Part shown: positions 8,544 through 15,779 of the stretch, piece after piece | Layout of the letters: every line of letters starts with the position of its first letter | Position numbering within the stretch: the first letter of the stretch is position 1 | DNA from: Candidatus Aminicenantes bacterium UBA4820 | Lineage (GTDB): Bacteria > Acidobacteriota > UBA4820 | Assembly: GCA_002402325.1 (NCBI GenBank) | Contig: DHFQ01000044.1 | Location: forward strand, 1 to 21,818 | Direction of reading: 5' to 3' | Length of the DNA stretch: 21,818 bases | Position numbers and translations under genes: made by a program | Notes under the pieces: model-generated | Databases searched by the model: none | Seen by the model: the letters and a program-made list of their open reading frames with translations, nothing else | Told to the model about the DNA's origin: nothing

Positions 8544-8839
8544 AAAAAAATGGTCTGAAACTTACAATAGTTGCTGTCATCCTTGTATGGATTATAGTCA
8601 GTCTTGCTGTAATGTGGGGCGAGGGCGGAATAAATGATATTGTAAATGCACAAAAAAAAGAGGATGATTTGAAGAGTGAAACTATGAAAATAGAGGACGA
8701 TATAAAAAATCTTCAAAAAGAAATCGAAGAATTGAAAACATCCTCCTCCAAATACGAAATCATAGCCCGTGAAAAACTTTATATGAAGAAAAAAGGCGAA
8801 ATAGTCGTCTATGTGAAGGAGAACGAACCTCAAAAATAG
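8540..8839 (+). CDS. FtsB/DivIC-like septum formation initiator
   Basis: 99 residues. One transmembrane helix (about 7-26) is followed by a coiled coil (about 36-70, heptads rich in K, E, L and I) and the short C-terminal block YEIIAREKLYMKKKGEIVVY, typical of the FtsB/DivIC family. In the family these bitopic proteins join FtsL and FtsQ/DivIB in the division complex. The start overlaps the eno stop by four bases (ATGA), implying translational coupling. The next gene begins one base after its stop. Size, topology and eno linkage agree; whether to call it FtsB or DivIC depends on the lineage. Confidence 0.9.
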   Translation: MKKNGLKLTIVAVILVWIIVSLAVMWGEGGINDIVNAQKKEDDLKSETMKIEDDIKNLQKEIEELKTSSSKYEIIAREKLYMKKKGEIVVYVKENEPQK

Positions 8840-8840
8840 G

Positions 8841-9599
8841 GTGAAATTGAGTGTTGTCTTTTCTAAAGTTGTAAATTTCCTTTATCCTTTTGGAACTTGT
8901 AGAATCTGCGGTAACGAAATAAAAGCAGGTTTTTCCGGGATTTGTTTTTACTGCCTGAAAAAAATAAAAAAAATAAGGGAAATTTGTTGCACAACCTGCG
9001 GAAGAACATTGCCAGAGAATTTGGAGGAAGAGAGAGTTTGTGGCTTATGCCTCAAAGAACCTCCGCCATACAAAAGACACATAAGTTCCTATTACTATGA
9101 AGGTGCAGTAAGGGATTTAATCCTCCAATTTAAAATTGGAAAACGGTATCAACTTGCAAAACTTTTTGGAAAGGCAATTTCAAAAAATGTAAAAGAAAAG
9201 TATGAAGGGATTGATTTTGATTTTGTAACCTACATTCCTTCACCATTTTTGAGAAGACTTCTTAGGGGATTTTGCCCTGCTGAATTGATTGCTATGGAAT
9301 GTTCCAAAAAACTTAAAATTCCTCTGAAAAATATTTTGACTTTTAACAAGAGGGTAAAGCCACAAAAGGGATTGACTCAAAACCAAAGAAAAGAAAATTT
9401 GAAAAATGGTTTTAAATGCTCATATCGCTTTGTGAAAGGAACAAAAATTCTTTTGATTGATGATATTTTCACAACAGGGACGACTTTATTTGAATCTGCA
9501 AAAGTGATAACATCTGCAAAAGGAGAAGTTTTTGCTGCGACATTTGCCCAGAGAAAAAGAAGAGAAATAGAGATGATCAAAGAGAGTATTGAAGACTAA
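8841..9599 (+). CDS. ComF-like phosphoribosyltransferase-fold protein
   Basis: 252 residues with a GTG start one base after the ftsB-like stop. The N terminus has four CxxC-type zinc pairs: C20/C23, C35/C38, C50/C53 and C67/C70. The C-terminal half is a type I phosphoribosyltransferase fold with the PRPP-loop signature KILLIDDIFTTGTTL (202-216). This is the ComF/GntX family. ComF takes part in DNA uptake in competent bacteria, probably in the cytosol with the ComFA helicase; many family members occur in organisms where competence has not been tested, and the reaction is not known. No comFA or other competence gene is nearby. The alternative role of purine or pyrimidine salvage is not supported by a specific motif. 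Confidence 0.9.
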   Translation: MKLSVVFSKVVNFLYPFGTCRICGNEIKAGFSGICFYCLKKIKKIREICCTTCGRTLPENLEEERVCGLCLKEPPPYKRHISSYYYEGAVRDLILQFKIGKRYQLAKLFGKAISKNVKEKYEGIDFDFVTYIPSPFLRRLLRGFCPAELIAMECSKKLKIPLKNILTFNKRVKPQKGLTQNQRKENLKNGFKCSYRFVKGTKILLIDDIFTTGTTLFESAKVITSAKGEVFAATFAQRKRREIEMIKESIED

Positions 9600-9634
9600 A
9601 AGTTGTATAATTTAACCTGAAGGAGAATAAAGTA

Positions 9635-10498
9635 ATGAACATTTCAAATATCGGGATAGTTGTCAAGCCTAAACACCAGAAGGCAGAGGAATCTCTTTTA
9701 AAACTAACTTCTTTTCTTGAAGAGAAAAAAATCAATTACTTCCTTGATCCGGGCGCTTCTCAGATAATAAAGAAAAAAGATCTAACGGTTGAAAGACTTC
9801 TTCTTCCAAAAAAGTGCGATTTAATAATAGTTCTCGGAGGAGATGGAACTCTTCTTTCTGCAGCGAGGTTTATTCCACCTTTAAGCGTTCCAATGATGGG
9901 GGTCAATCTTGGGAGGGTTGGCTTTTTGACCGAAATCTCTTTAGAAGAAATGATAGAAACCTTACAATTTTTCCTCAAAGGTGAGTGTCCGATTCAAAAA
10001 AGAATGATGTTAAATGCAACACTCATAAGGGATGGAAAAGAAATAGCCTCCTACAACTGCCTGAATGATGCTGTTATAACAAAATCGGCATTGGCAAGAA
10101 TAGTGCAGTTAAGAGTTTCAGCATTAAGCGGGCTTGTTGCAGATGTCTTTGCAGATGGGCTTATAGTCTCCACTCCAACAGGATCAACAGCCTATAATCT
10201 TGCTGCAAACGGTCCGATTGTCATGCCGCAGGTTGAAGCGATAATTTTAAATCCTCTATGTCCTCAAACTCTCTCCTTGAGGCCCATTGTTCTTCCATCT
10301 GAGGAAGTTGTTGAAATTACAGTCTTAGGTAGTGTCTCCGAAGTTTTTTTGACTGCGGACGGGCAGGTTGGAAATCCACTCCTTCCGTATGACAAAATTG
10401 TTGTTAAAAAATCAGAATATTTTATAAATCTCGTCCAGCATCCACAACAGGACTATTTTTCACTTTTGAGAGAAAAACTGGGGTGGTCAAAAAAGTGA
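9635..10498 (+). CDS. nadK: NAD kinase
   Basis: 287 residues. It phosphorylates NAD to NADP using ATP or polyphosphate. Motifs are GGDGTLL (68-74), the following NLGRVGFL (91-98), the NAD-binding ND pair (N144-D145) and the glycine-rich STPTGSTAYNLAANGP (179-194). AAGGAG lies nine bases before the ATG. A TATAAT at 9606-9611 in the 35-base gap after the comF-like gene could be an internal promoter, but no -35 fits. The gene ends the eno cluster; no terminator is visible, and the next gene has its own promoter. Confidence 0.96.
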   Translation: MNISNIGIVVKPKHQKAEESLLKLTSFLEEKKINYFLDPGASQIIKKKDLTVERLLLPKKCDLIIVLGGDGTLLSAARFIPPLSVPMMGVNLGRVGFLTEISLEEMIETLQFFLKGECPIQKRMMLNATLIRDGKEIASYNCLNDAVITKSALARIVQLRVSALSGLVADVFADGLIVSTPTGSTAYNLAANGPIVMPQVEAIILNPLCPQTLSLRPIVLPSEEVVEITVLGSVSEVFLTADGQVGNPLLPYDKIVVKKSEYFINLVQHPQQDYFSLLREKLGWSKK

Positions 10499-10517
10499 CC
10501 CCTTGAATTATAAAAAT

Positions 10518-10546
10518 TTGATACTAAGAAGCAGGAATGCTAAAAT
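10518..10546 (+). promoter_or_regulatory. Promoter for the V4R-like gene
   Basis: TTGATA (10518-10523), exactly 17 bases, then TAAAAT (10541-10546) preceded by TGC, which makes an extended -10. This is one of the best sigma-70-type matches in the window and lies 20 bases before the chosen start. It indicates that the gene can be expressed apart from nadK. Confidence 0.6.
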
Positions 10547-10566
10547 AACCTTTTAAGGAGATGCGT

Positions 10567-11244
10567 ATGGTAGAGGAAAAAAGCAATCAATTGGGAGATT
10601 TTATAAAGGGGAGGCTTCTTTTTATTGAAAATTATTGTAAAGAAAACCACCTTGATTATAAAAAAGTCGCTAATGAGATAGAAAATGAAACAATAAGGAG
10701 GGCTGGGTCAAAAGAGAGAGAGGAGTTTTTAAAAACGAGACTTTTTGGCGGTCTCCTGCTTCCAACATCAATTCTTCCGAACTGGCTTGATAAAGTTTTT
10801 CTGGAAGCGATGTCTTTTGTTCTCAAAGGACCCAACACTCCGCTCTTCACCACAACATCAAAAATATCTTGTATTCCTTTTGAGGCGGGAAGGTTCAACG
10901 CAAAAAGGCAGGCAGATACAATTTTTAAAATTTTGTTTCAAAATAGAACACCTTCAGATTGGCTTAAACACGGCTTCCCTGCTTTATACAGAAAATGTTA
11001 TGGCGATGAGGCGGGAGACAAACTTCAGGTAATTGAACATGATCCCAACCATTTCGAAGTTATAACCGATAACACGAATCTTGATAAGGCATCAAGAATT
11101 GATTGTTCAACGGTTATTGGTTACCTTTACGGCTCACTTGAAAAATTGAATGCAAGAAATATTGTCATAACACACGACAAATGCCTGGCTGAAATGCCAG
11201 TAGCCAAAAAACTTTGTTCATTTAATATAACCTTTGAAATTTAG
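10567..11244 (+). CDS. Uncharacterised protein with V4R-like C terminus
   Basis: 225 residues, soluble, no signal peptide or membrane segment. An earlier in-frame ATG at 10561 directly abuts AAGGAG (10555-10560), whereas the ATG at 10567 has the normal six-base spacing, so I prefer 10567. The C-terminal 45 residues read C-S-T-V-I-G-Y-L-Y-G-S-L-E then H-D-K-C and finally L-C-S-F-N-I-T-F. This G...G...C...C-x-F pattern resembles the end of 4-vinyl-reductase (V4R)/heme-NO-binding-like small-molecule domains and the TIGR02265-type proteins. The N-terminal half is not recognised. A sensor or ligand-binding role would be an inference from the family. It is convergent with thiG, one base apart, with no terminator between. 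Confidence 0.75.
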   Translation: MVEEKSNQLGDFIKGRLLFIENYCKENHLDYKKVANEIENETIRRAGSKEREEFLKTRLFGGLLLPTSILPNWLDKVFLEAMSFVLKGPNTPLFTTTSKISCIPFEAGRFNAKRQADTIFKILFQNRTPSDWLKHGFPALYRKCYGDEAGDKLQVIEHDPNHFEVITDNTNLDKASRIDCSTVIGYLYGSLEKLNARNIVITHDKCLAEMPVAKKLCSFNITFEI

Positions 11245-11245
11245 A

Positions 11246-12016
11246 TTATCTACTTATCCCTTCAATTGGACTTGATGCGGTTGCATAAGGCTTTTTAGGA
11301 ATTCTTCCAGAAAGAAGCGAAAGTCTTCCTGCCTCTACCGCATATTTCATTGACAAAGCCATTTTTACAGGATCTTTCGCAAGGGCAATTCCGCTGTTTA
11401 TAAGGATTCCATCATAGCCAAGTTCCATTGCCAAACAGGCATCAGAGGCTGTTCCAACCCCTGCATCAACAATTAGAGGAGCATCAATAAATTCTCTTAT
11501 CAGTTTTAAATTGTGAATGTTTTGTATTCCAAGCCCTGAGCCAATTGGAGCGGCAAGGGGCATTACCGCAGATGCACCAGCATCAAGCAACTTCCTTGCA
11601 TTTACAAGATCATCGTTTGTGTAGGGAAGAACTACAAATCCTTCCTTAACAAGAACCCTGGTTGCTTCAAGTAATCCCTGGTTGTCGGGAAAAAGTGTTT
11701 TATCACAACCTATCACTTCAAGTTTTATCCAGTTTGAAAATCCACACTCTCTTGCAAGCATTGCTGTTCTTATCGCCTCATCTGCAGTGTAGCAACCTGC
11801 CGTATTTGGCAAAAGAAAATATTTTTTTAAATCAATGTGGTCAAGGAGTGAGGGCTTACTTCTATCAAGTTCAACCCTTCTTACTGCGACAGTTACAACC
11901 TCAGTTCCCGATGCTTCAAGAGATTTTTCCATCGTTACTTCATCTGAGTATTTCCCCGTGCCGACAAAAAGCCTTGATTTAAAACTCTTTCCTGCAATTT
12001 TGAAAGTATCATCCAT
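11246..12016 (-). CDS. thiG: Thiazole synthase
   Basis: 256 residues from the ATG at 12016, the typical ThiG length; an in-frame GTG at 12037 would add seven lysine-rich residues and has no ribosome site. ThiG builds the thiazole phosphate of thiamine from deoxyxylulose 5-phosphate, dehydroglycine and ThiS-thiocarboxylate. The Schiff-base lysine is K98 in WIKLEVIG; phosphate-binding segments such as APIGSGLGI and DAGVGTASDA are intact. The start overlaps the pth stop by eight bases. No thiS, thiF, thiH/thiO or thiamine riboswitch is nearby, so the partners must be elsewhere and the gene is probably expressed with rplY-pth. Confidence 0.96.
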   Translation of the reverse strand: MDDTFKIAGKSFKSRLFVGTGKYSDEVTMEKSLEASGTEVVTVAVRRVELDRSKPSLLDHIDLKKYFLLPNTAGCYTADEAIRTAMLARECGFSNWIKLEVIGCDKTLFPDNQGLLEATRVLVKEGFVVLPYTNDDLVNARKLLDAGASAVMPLAAPIGSGLGIQNIHNLKLIREFIDAPLIVDAGVGTASDACLAMELGYDGILINSGIALAKDPVKMALSMKYAVEAGRLSLLSGRIPKKPYATASSPIEGISR

Positions 12017-12611
12017 CTTCTTCTTTCCTTTCTTCACCTCTTTTATTAAACTTGGTGATCGTTTTGCTCCAACCCGAATATATCACTGATTTTAATGCTT
12101 CAGCGGCAATTTCAATTCCTTTATAAAATTCCTCAACTTCGCATTTACTCAATGGATTAAGAAGATATTCTATCACATCTTCCTTTTTTAACCCCTCCTT
12201 TTTTACTCCAACTCTTACTCTTTTAAATTCATAGGTTCCAATCTCTTTTATTATTGATTCAATTCCATTGTGCCCGCCTGACCCTCCTTTTGGGCTTAAT
12301 TTAACACTGCCTAAAGGGATGTCAAGGTCATCGTAGCAAACGATGAGATTTTTGTTGTCAATTAGATACTTTTGAAAAAGTTGTTTTACGGAAAATCCTG
12401 AATTGTTCATATAGGTTAAAGGCATAGCAAGAACTATACTCTCACCCTTTATGCTCAATTCAGAAATGAGCGAATCTTTGTATTTCTTAAATCTTTTTGC
12501 CTTTAAAATGGTTGCAATTTTTGAAATCACCTCAAAACCAGCGTTGTGAGGAGAATTCTTATACTTTTCCTCAGGATTACCCAGTCCAATTATTAAAGTT
12601 GATATTTCCAT
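12009..12611 (-). CDS. pth: Peptidyl-tRNA hydrolase
   Basis: 200 residues. It releases peptides from peptidyl-tRNA dropped by ribosomes. Active-site residues are N12, H22 (SPHNAGF), N70 (TYMNNSG), D94 (YDDLDIP) and N115 (GGSGGHNG), with E. coli-like spacing. The start is 15 bases after the rplY stop with no strong ribosome site, so coupling to rplY is likely. The rplY-pth pair is a common bacterial arrangement. The C-terminal tail is rich in K and E, and its coding sequence overlaps the thiG start. Confidence 0.97.
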   Translation of the reverse strand: MEISTLIIGLGNPEEKYKNSPHNAGFEVISKIATILKAKRFKKYKDSLISELSIKGESIVLAMPLTYMNNSGFSVKQLFQKYLIDNKNLIVCYDDLDIPLGSVKLSPKGGSGGHNGIESIIKEIGTYEFKRVRVGVKKEGLKKEDVIEYLLNPLSKCEVEEFYKGIEIAAEALKSVIYSGWSKTITKFNKRGEERKEEDG

Positions 12612-12626
12612 CTAAAAAAGAGAAAG

Positions 12627-13307
12627 TTATTTCTTTTCTTCCTCTTTTCCCTCTTCACCCTCTTCAACTTTTTTGCCTTTGGCTATGACCTCAGGTTCAG
12701 CGAGTGCTTCTTCCACTACTGGCGCAGCCTCAACTTCAGCCTTTGGTGGAATTATATGAACAACAGGTTGAATTTTATCTTCTGCAAGGATTTTAACCTT
12801 TTCACTAAGTTCTATCTGGCTTAATTTAATTGATTGTTTTATGTGGAGTGGGGATATATCAAGAGTTATCTTTGGAGGGACCGCCTGAGCCTCGCATTCA
12901 ACCTCAATTTCTCTCATTACCTGATCAACCAATCCACCCTCTTGTTTAACGCCAATCGGTGTCCCAACGCATTCAACAGGTATTTTTACCTTAATCTTTT
13001 CATCTGGTTCTGTTCTTCTGAAGTCTGCATGAATTAGTCTGTTTTCTATCGGGTCAATCTGAAACTCTTTTATCATTACATGGCTCTTTCTTTTTGTCCC
13101 TTTCAAAGAAAAGAGAAGGAGGGTGTTCATCCCCTTTTCAGATCGGAGGATTTCATAAATCTTTTTTGAATCAACATAAATTGAAACCGGTTCCGATTTA
13201 CCTCCATAGACTATTGCAGGAACATTTCCAGGGGGGGCTTTCTTTCCACTTGCTTTTCCTGTTATTTCTCTTTTCTCAACTACGATTTCTTCAATTGTTT
13301 CGGTCAT
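12627..13307 (-). CDS. rplY: Ribosomal protein L25, CTC/TL5 form
   Basis: 226 residues: an N-terminal L25 domain that binds 5S rRNA (KREITGKASGKKAPPGNVPA, then IYGG-like and DFRR segments) followed by the C-terminal beta domain of the CTC/TL5 type (IPVECVGTPIGVKQEGG, PPKITLDISPLHIKQSIKL). It ends in a roughly 45-residue low-complexity tail of A, V, E and K, a common but poorly conserved feature of the long form. AGGAG (13314-13318) is six bases before the ATG. It is first in rplY-pth-thiG and has a good promoter with an inverted repeat over the start region. The gene for ribose-phosphate pyrophosphokinase, frequently upstream of rplY, is absent here. Confidence 0.95.
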   Translation of the reverse strand: MTETIEEIVVEKREITGKASGKKAPPGNVPAIVYGGKSEPVSIYVDSKKIYEILRSEKGMNTLLLFSLKGTKRKSHVMIKEFQIDPIENRLIHADFRRTEPDEKIKVKIPVECVGTPIGVKQEGGLVDQVMREIEVECEAQAVPPKITLDISPLHIKQSIKLSQIELSEKVKILAEDKIQPVVHIIPPKAEVEAAPVVEEALAEPEVIAKGKKVEEGEEGKEEEKK

Positions 13308-13320
13308 ATTAAACTCCTAA

Positions 13321-13347
13321 AATAAAGTTCTTCATTAAAACTTTATT
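13321..13347. repeat. 9-bp inverted repeat over the rplY start region
   Basis: AATAAAGTT (13321-13329) and AACTTTATT (13339-13347) are perfect inverted arms around a 9-base spacer. The right arm overlaps the -10 of the rplY promoter and the spacer covers the expected start point, so the whole transcript leader up to the ribosome site lies within or next to it. A DNA-level operator is the simplest reading; an RNA hairpin would need an upstream start. Confidence 0.6.
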
Positions 13348-13373
13348 CTACTATAACTTTCTCATTTTTGCAA
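13345..13373 (-). promoter_or_regulatory. Promoter for rplY-pth-thiG
   Basis: On the minus strand TTGCAA (13373-13368), 17 bases, TAGAAT (13350-13345). Four of six and five of six matches to the consensus at ideal spacing, 37 bases before the rplY ATG. It shows that rplY is not simply read through from the ferritin-like gene. Confidence 0.6.
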
Positions 13374-13375
13374 AC

Positions 13376-13888
13376 TTACTCCATAGATTCAAGTGAAAAT
13401 TCAGGGAAATCATAGAAATAACCGCTTTTTGTGAAGTAATCAATCTCTGCTCTAACAAGAGATGTGTGGGAATCCTCTATTTCAAGAAACTTTGAAAAGA
13501 GCTTTTTGCCCTCTTCTCCCAACTCCTTTACCAATTTTTCATAAACCCTTGTTGCCTCTTCCTCAAGTTCAAGAGCCTTGAGGAGGTTTTCCATTTCACC
13601 TTGATTTTTATGCTTACTCTCAACATCTTTAAGAGATTTTTCACTCTCTAAAATCCACTCAGAACGGGTCAAAAGAGTTGGAAGAGGCTCATCTGAAATT
13701 TTCCCTGTTTTTTCATACTCATCTTTCATTTTTTTAAGGAACGCAACATGTCCATCCTCTTCCTTTGCAAGAAATGAAAAGAAATTCTTTCCTCCCTCGT
13801 CTGAACAAGACTTTGAAGCGTCCTCGTAAGATTTTGCAATCTTTTTTTCAAGTTCCAGAGCACTTAAAATAGCATCCTTCAAATTCAT
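13376..13888 (-). CDS. Ferritin-like di-iron protein, rubrerythrin-related
   Basis: 170 residues, all helical in appearance. Two similar halves each carry a helix with a glutamate (ALELEKKIAKSYED; ALELEEEATRVYE) and a second helix with ExxH (KEEDGHVAFL; LEIEDSHTSLV), the ligand set of a four-helix ferritin-like di-iron site. There is no C-terminal rubredoxin domain. The last residues, YFYDFPEFSLESME, include the aromatic tail seen in some ferritin-like proteins of this type. Rubrerythrin-like proteins reduce peroxide or handle iron in anaerobes; the exact role is not shown. AAGGAGG is six bases before the ATG. It is divergent from mutL, with 58 bases between the starts. Confidence 0.88.
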   Translation of the reverse strand: MNLKDAILSALELEKKIAKSYEDASKSCSDEGGKNFFSFLAKEEDGHVAFLKKMKDEYEKTGKISDEPLPTLLTRSEWILESEKSLKDVESKHKNQGEMENLLKALELEEEATRVYEKLVKELGEEGKKLFSKFLEIEDSHTSLVRAEIDYFTKSGYFYDFPEFSLESME

Positions 13889-13915
13889 CTTTCCTCCTTA
13901 AAGTTTAAAGATAAA

Positions 13916-13924
13916 TGTTATAAT
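13916..13924 (+). promoter_or_regulatory. Extended -10 promoter for mutL
   Basis: TGTTATAAT is a perfect extended -10. Transcription would begin near 13931, downstream of an in-frame ATG at 13923, which therefore cannot be the translation start. No good -35 is seen, as is common with extended -10 promoters. Confidence 0.55.
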
Positions 13925-13943
13925 GATTTTTTTGGAAGGTCAA
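13917..13943 (-). promoter_or_regulatory. Possible promoter for the ferritin-like gene
   Basis: On the minus strand TTGACC (13943-13938) and TATAAC (13922-13917) are 15 bases apart, a short spacing. The element shares its -10 bases with the mutL promoter on the other strand, so the two would compete. Confidence 0.3.
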
Positions 13944-13946
13944 GAG

Positions 13947-15644
13947 ATGACAGAAATAAACATATTGAGTGATCTCCTTATAAACAAAATTGCAGCAGGA
14001 GAGGTTGTTGAAAGGCCTGCATCAGTTGTCAAGGAACTGATAGAAAATAGTGTTGATGCAAATTCAAAAAGAATCAACATTGAAGTAAAAGGGGGAGGAA
14101 GGGAAATTATAGTGGTTGAAGATGATGGGATTGGAATTTTAAAGGATGATATACCTCTTGCCTTGATGAGGCATACAACATCAAAAATTAAAGATGAGAG
14201 AGATCTTGAAGCAATTTCAACCCTCGGTTTTAGAGGGGAGGCAATTTCTGCGATAGCGTCAATAAGTAAGATAAGAATTGAAAGTAGAAGAAGGGGAGAA
14301 GATAAAGGGTATGCAATTGAATGTGAAGGAGGAAAAGCGGGGGAAATTTTTCCCGTTGGGATGAAAGAGGGAACAAGGGTAATAGTAAAAGACCTTTTTT
14401 ACAACACTCCCGTCAGGGCAAAATTTTTAAAATCTACTCAAACTGAACTTTCGCACATAATTTCTTTAGTTGAATCATACTCTCTTTCACGGATAGATAC
14501 CTATTTTTCCTTAAGTTCCAATGGGGCTCATATTTTAGAGGTTTCACCATCAAAAAGTTATAAAGAGAGATTTTTTGATATTTTTGAAGAGTTTGATAAG
14601 AAGGATTTCAGGGATGTTTATTTTGAAAAAGGAGATCTTATAGTTTCTGGAATTGTTAGAGAACCTGATAAGAATCTTTCAACATCAAGATATATTTTTA
14701 CAACTGTCAATGGAAGGTTTGTGAAGGATAGACTCTTAAACTCAGCGATATTGAGAAGTTTTGAAGAAAAAATTCCAAAGGGAAGATACCCTGTGGTTTT
14801 TATAAATCTTTCTTTGCCATTTAAGGAGGTTGATGTCAACATTCATCCGATGAAAAAAGAGGTAAAATTCAGAAATCCCAATTTCGTTTATGATAGTACT
14901 GTAAAGGCAATTTCAAATAGTTTTCTTGAAAAAGAATCTGTTTTTATTGAAGAAAGAAGTGAGAGTAAAACTTTTAAATTCAACCAACCTCCACTAATTA
15001 AAGAGAGTGAACCACTTTTTGAAATTAAAAGTAAAGAATTAAATGAGTTTCCTGCTCAAAAGGAACTTGTTAGACCTTCAAGATACAGGGTGATAGGGAT
15101 TTTTAAAAGAGGCTTCATTTTGCTTGAATCTGATGAGGGACTTTCAATAGTTGATCAACATACCTTGCACGAAAGAATAAGGTTTGAGCAGTTCAAAAGA
15201 TTCATTGAAAAAAATGGGGAAAGAATGCAATTTCTTGAAACAAGAAACTTCTTTGTTCCAAGAAATTTACTCCCAAGAATAGAGGAACTATGCGAGATTT
15301 TAACAACTCAGGGATTTGATTCGGAAATTTTAAGCGACGGTGCAATTGGTGTAAGAAGTGCCCCACCCTTTCTTGATGAAAGGGAAATAGATAAACTGAT
15401 TGAAGAGTTTATAGCAAATGGCGATGAAGTTTTGAGGACGCCAAAGGAAAAATTGAAGGAGGTTTTGATGATGCGTTCCTGCAGGGGAGCGGTTATGCTT
15501 GGTGAAGAGATTTCAGTTGAAAAGGCTCAATATCTTATTGACCTTCTTTTTTCTATGAATGCACCACTTACCTGCCCACACGGTAGACCTGTGATTTTTA
15601 CGATAAAACTTAAAGAAATTATGGCTAAATTTGGAAGAAAGTAA
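13947..15644 (+). CDS. mutL: DNA mismatch repair protein MutL
   Basis: 565 residues from the ATG at 13947, which has GGAAGG at 13934-13939 and gives the family N terminus. MutL links mismatch recognition by MutS to strand removal. The GHKL ATPase has E30 and N34 in KELIENS, the DDGIG loop and GFRGEA from residue 94. The C-terminal domain carries DQHTLHERIRFE (from D403), matching DQHA(x)2E(x)4E, plus SCR (C512) and CPHGRP (C543). These are the nicking-endonuclease motifs missing from E. coli MutL, so a MutH-independent pathway is expected. MutS is not in the window. It heads mutL-lipoprotein-mazG-miaB-ispH, all within a few bases of each other. Confidence 0.97.
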   Translation: MTEINILSDLLINKIAAGEVVERPASVVKELIENSVDANSKRINIEVKGGGREIIVVEDDGIGILKDDIPLALMRHTTSKIKDERDLEAISTLGFRGEAISAIASISKIRIESRRRGEDKGYAIECEGGKAGEIFPVGMKEGTRVIVKDLFYNTPVRAKFLKSTQTELSHIISLVESYSLSRIDTYFSLSSNGAHILEVSPSKSYKERFFDIFEEFDKKDFRDVYFEKGDLIVSGIVREPDKNLSTSRYIFTTVNGRFVKDRLLNSAILRSFEEKIPKGRYPVVFINLSLPFKEVDVNIHPMKKEVKFRNPNFVYDSTVKAISNSFLEKESVFIEERSESKTFKFNQPPLIKESEPLFEIKSKELNEFPAQKELVRPSRYRVIGIFKRGFILLESDEGLSIVDQHTLHERIRFEQFKRFIEKNGERMQFLETRNFFVPRNLLPRIEELCEILTTQGFDSEILSDGAIGVRSAPPFLDEREIDKLIEEFIANGDEVLRTPKEKLKEVLMMRSCRGAVMLGEEISVEKAQYLIDLLFSMNAPLTCPHGRPVIFTIKLKEIMAKFGRK

Positions 15645-15647
15645 AAA

Positions 15648-15779
15648 ATGAAAAAAATTTTCTTTTTACTCGTTTTACTTTTATTTATGGTTTCCTGTTC
15701 TCAAAACTACGAAAAGAAGAAAGTTCCCCCTTCACCACCCTCAAATTATAAGGAGGCAAAGCCTGTTCAAAATGAATAA
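15648..15779 (+). CDS. Tiny predicted lipoprotein
   Basis: 43 residues. MKK, a hydrophobic stretch (FFLLVLLLF), then MVSC, an acceptable lipobox with C17 as the lipidated cysteine, and a short hydrophilic proline- and lysine-rich tail of 26 residues ending in VQNE. It begins three bases after the mutL stop, with GGAAG ten bases upstream, and overlaps the mazG start by eight bases, so the position in the operon is coherent. Processing would leave a 27-residue lipopeptide. Short lipoproteins of this size are often overlooked; no family is recognised and the function is unknown. Confidence 0.65.
   Translation: MKKIFFLLVLLLFMVSCSQNYEKKKVPPSPPSNYKEAKPVQNE

Noticed and set aside
8504..8833. 109-codon minus-strand frame opposite the ftsB-like gene
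   Set aside because: It is a shadow of a conserved coding region, has low-complexity F-rich translation and no family features.
9606..9611. TATAAT before nadK as an internal promoter
   Set aside because: No acceptable -35 or extended -10 is present, so it is mentioned only in the nadK entry.
13923..13946. Upstream in-frame ATG for mutL
   Set aside because: It lies within the -10 element, lacks a ribosome site, and adds residues not found in the family.
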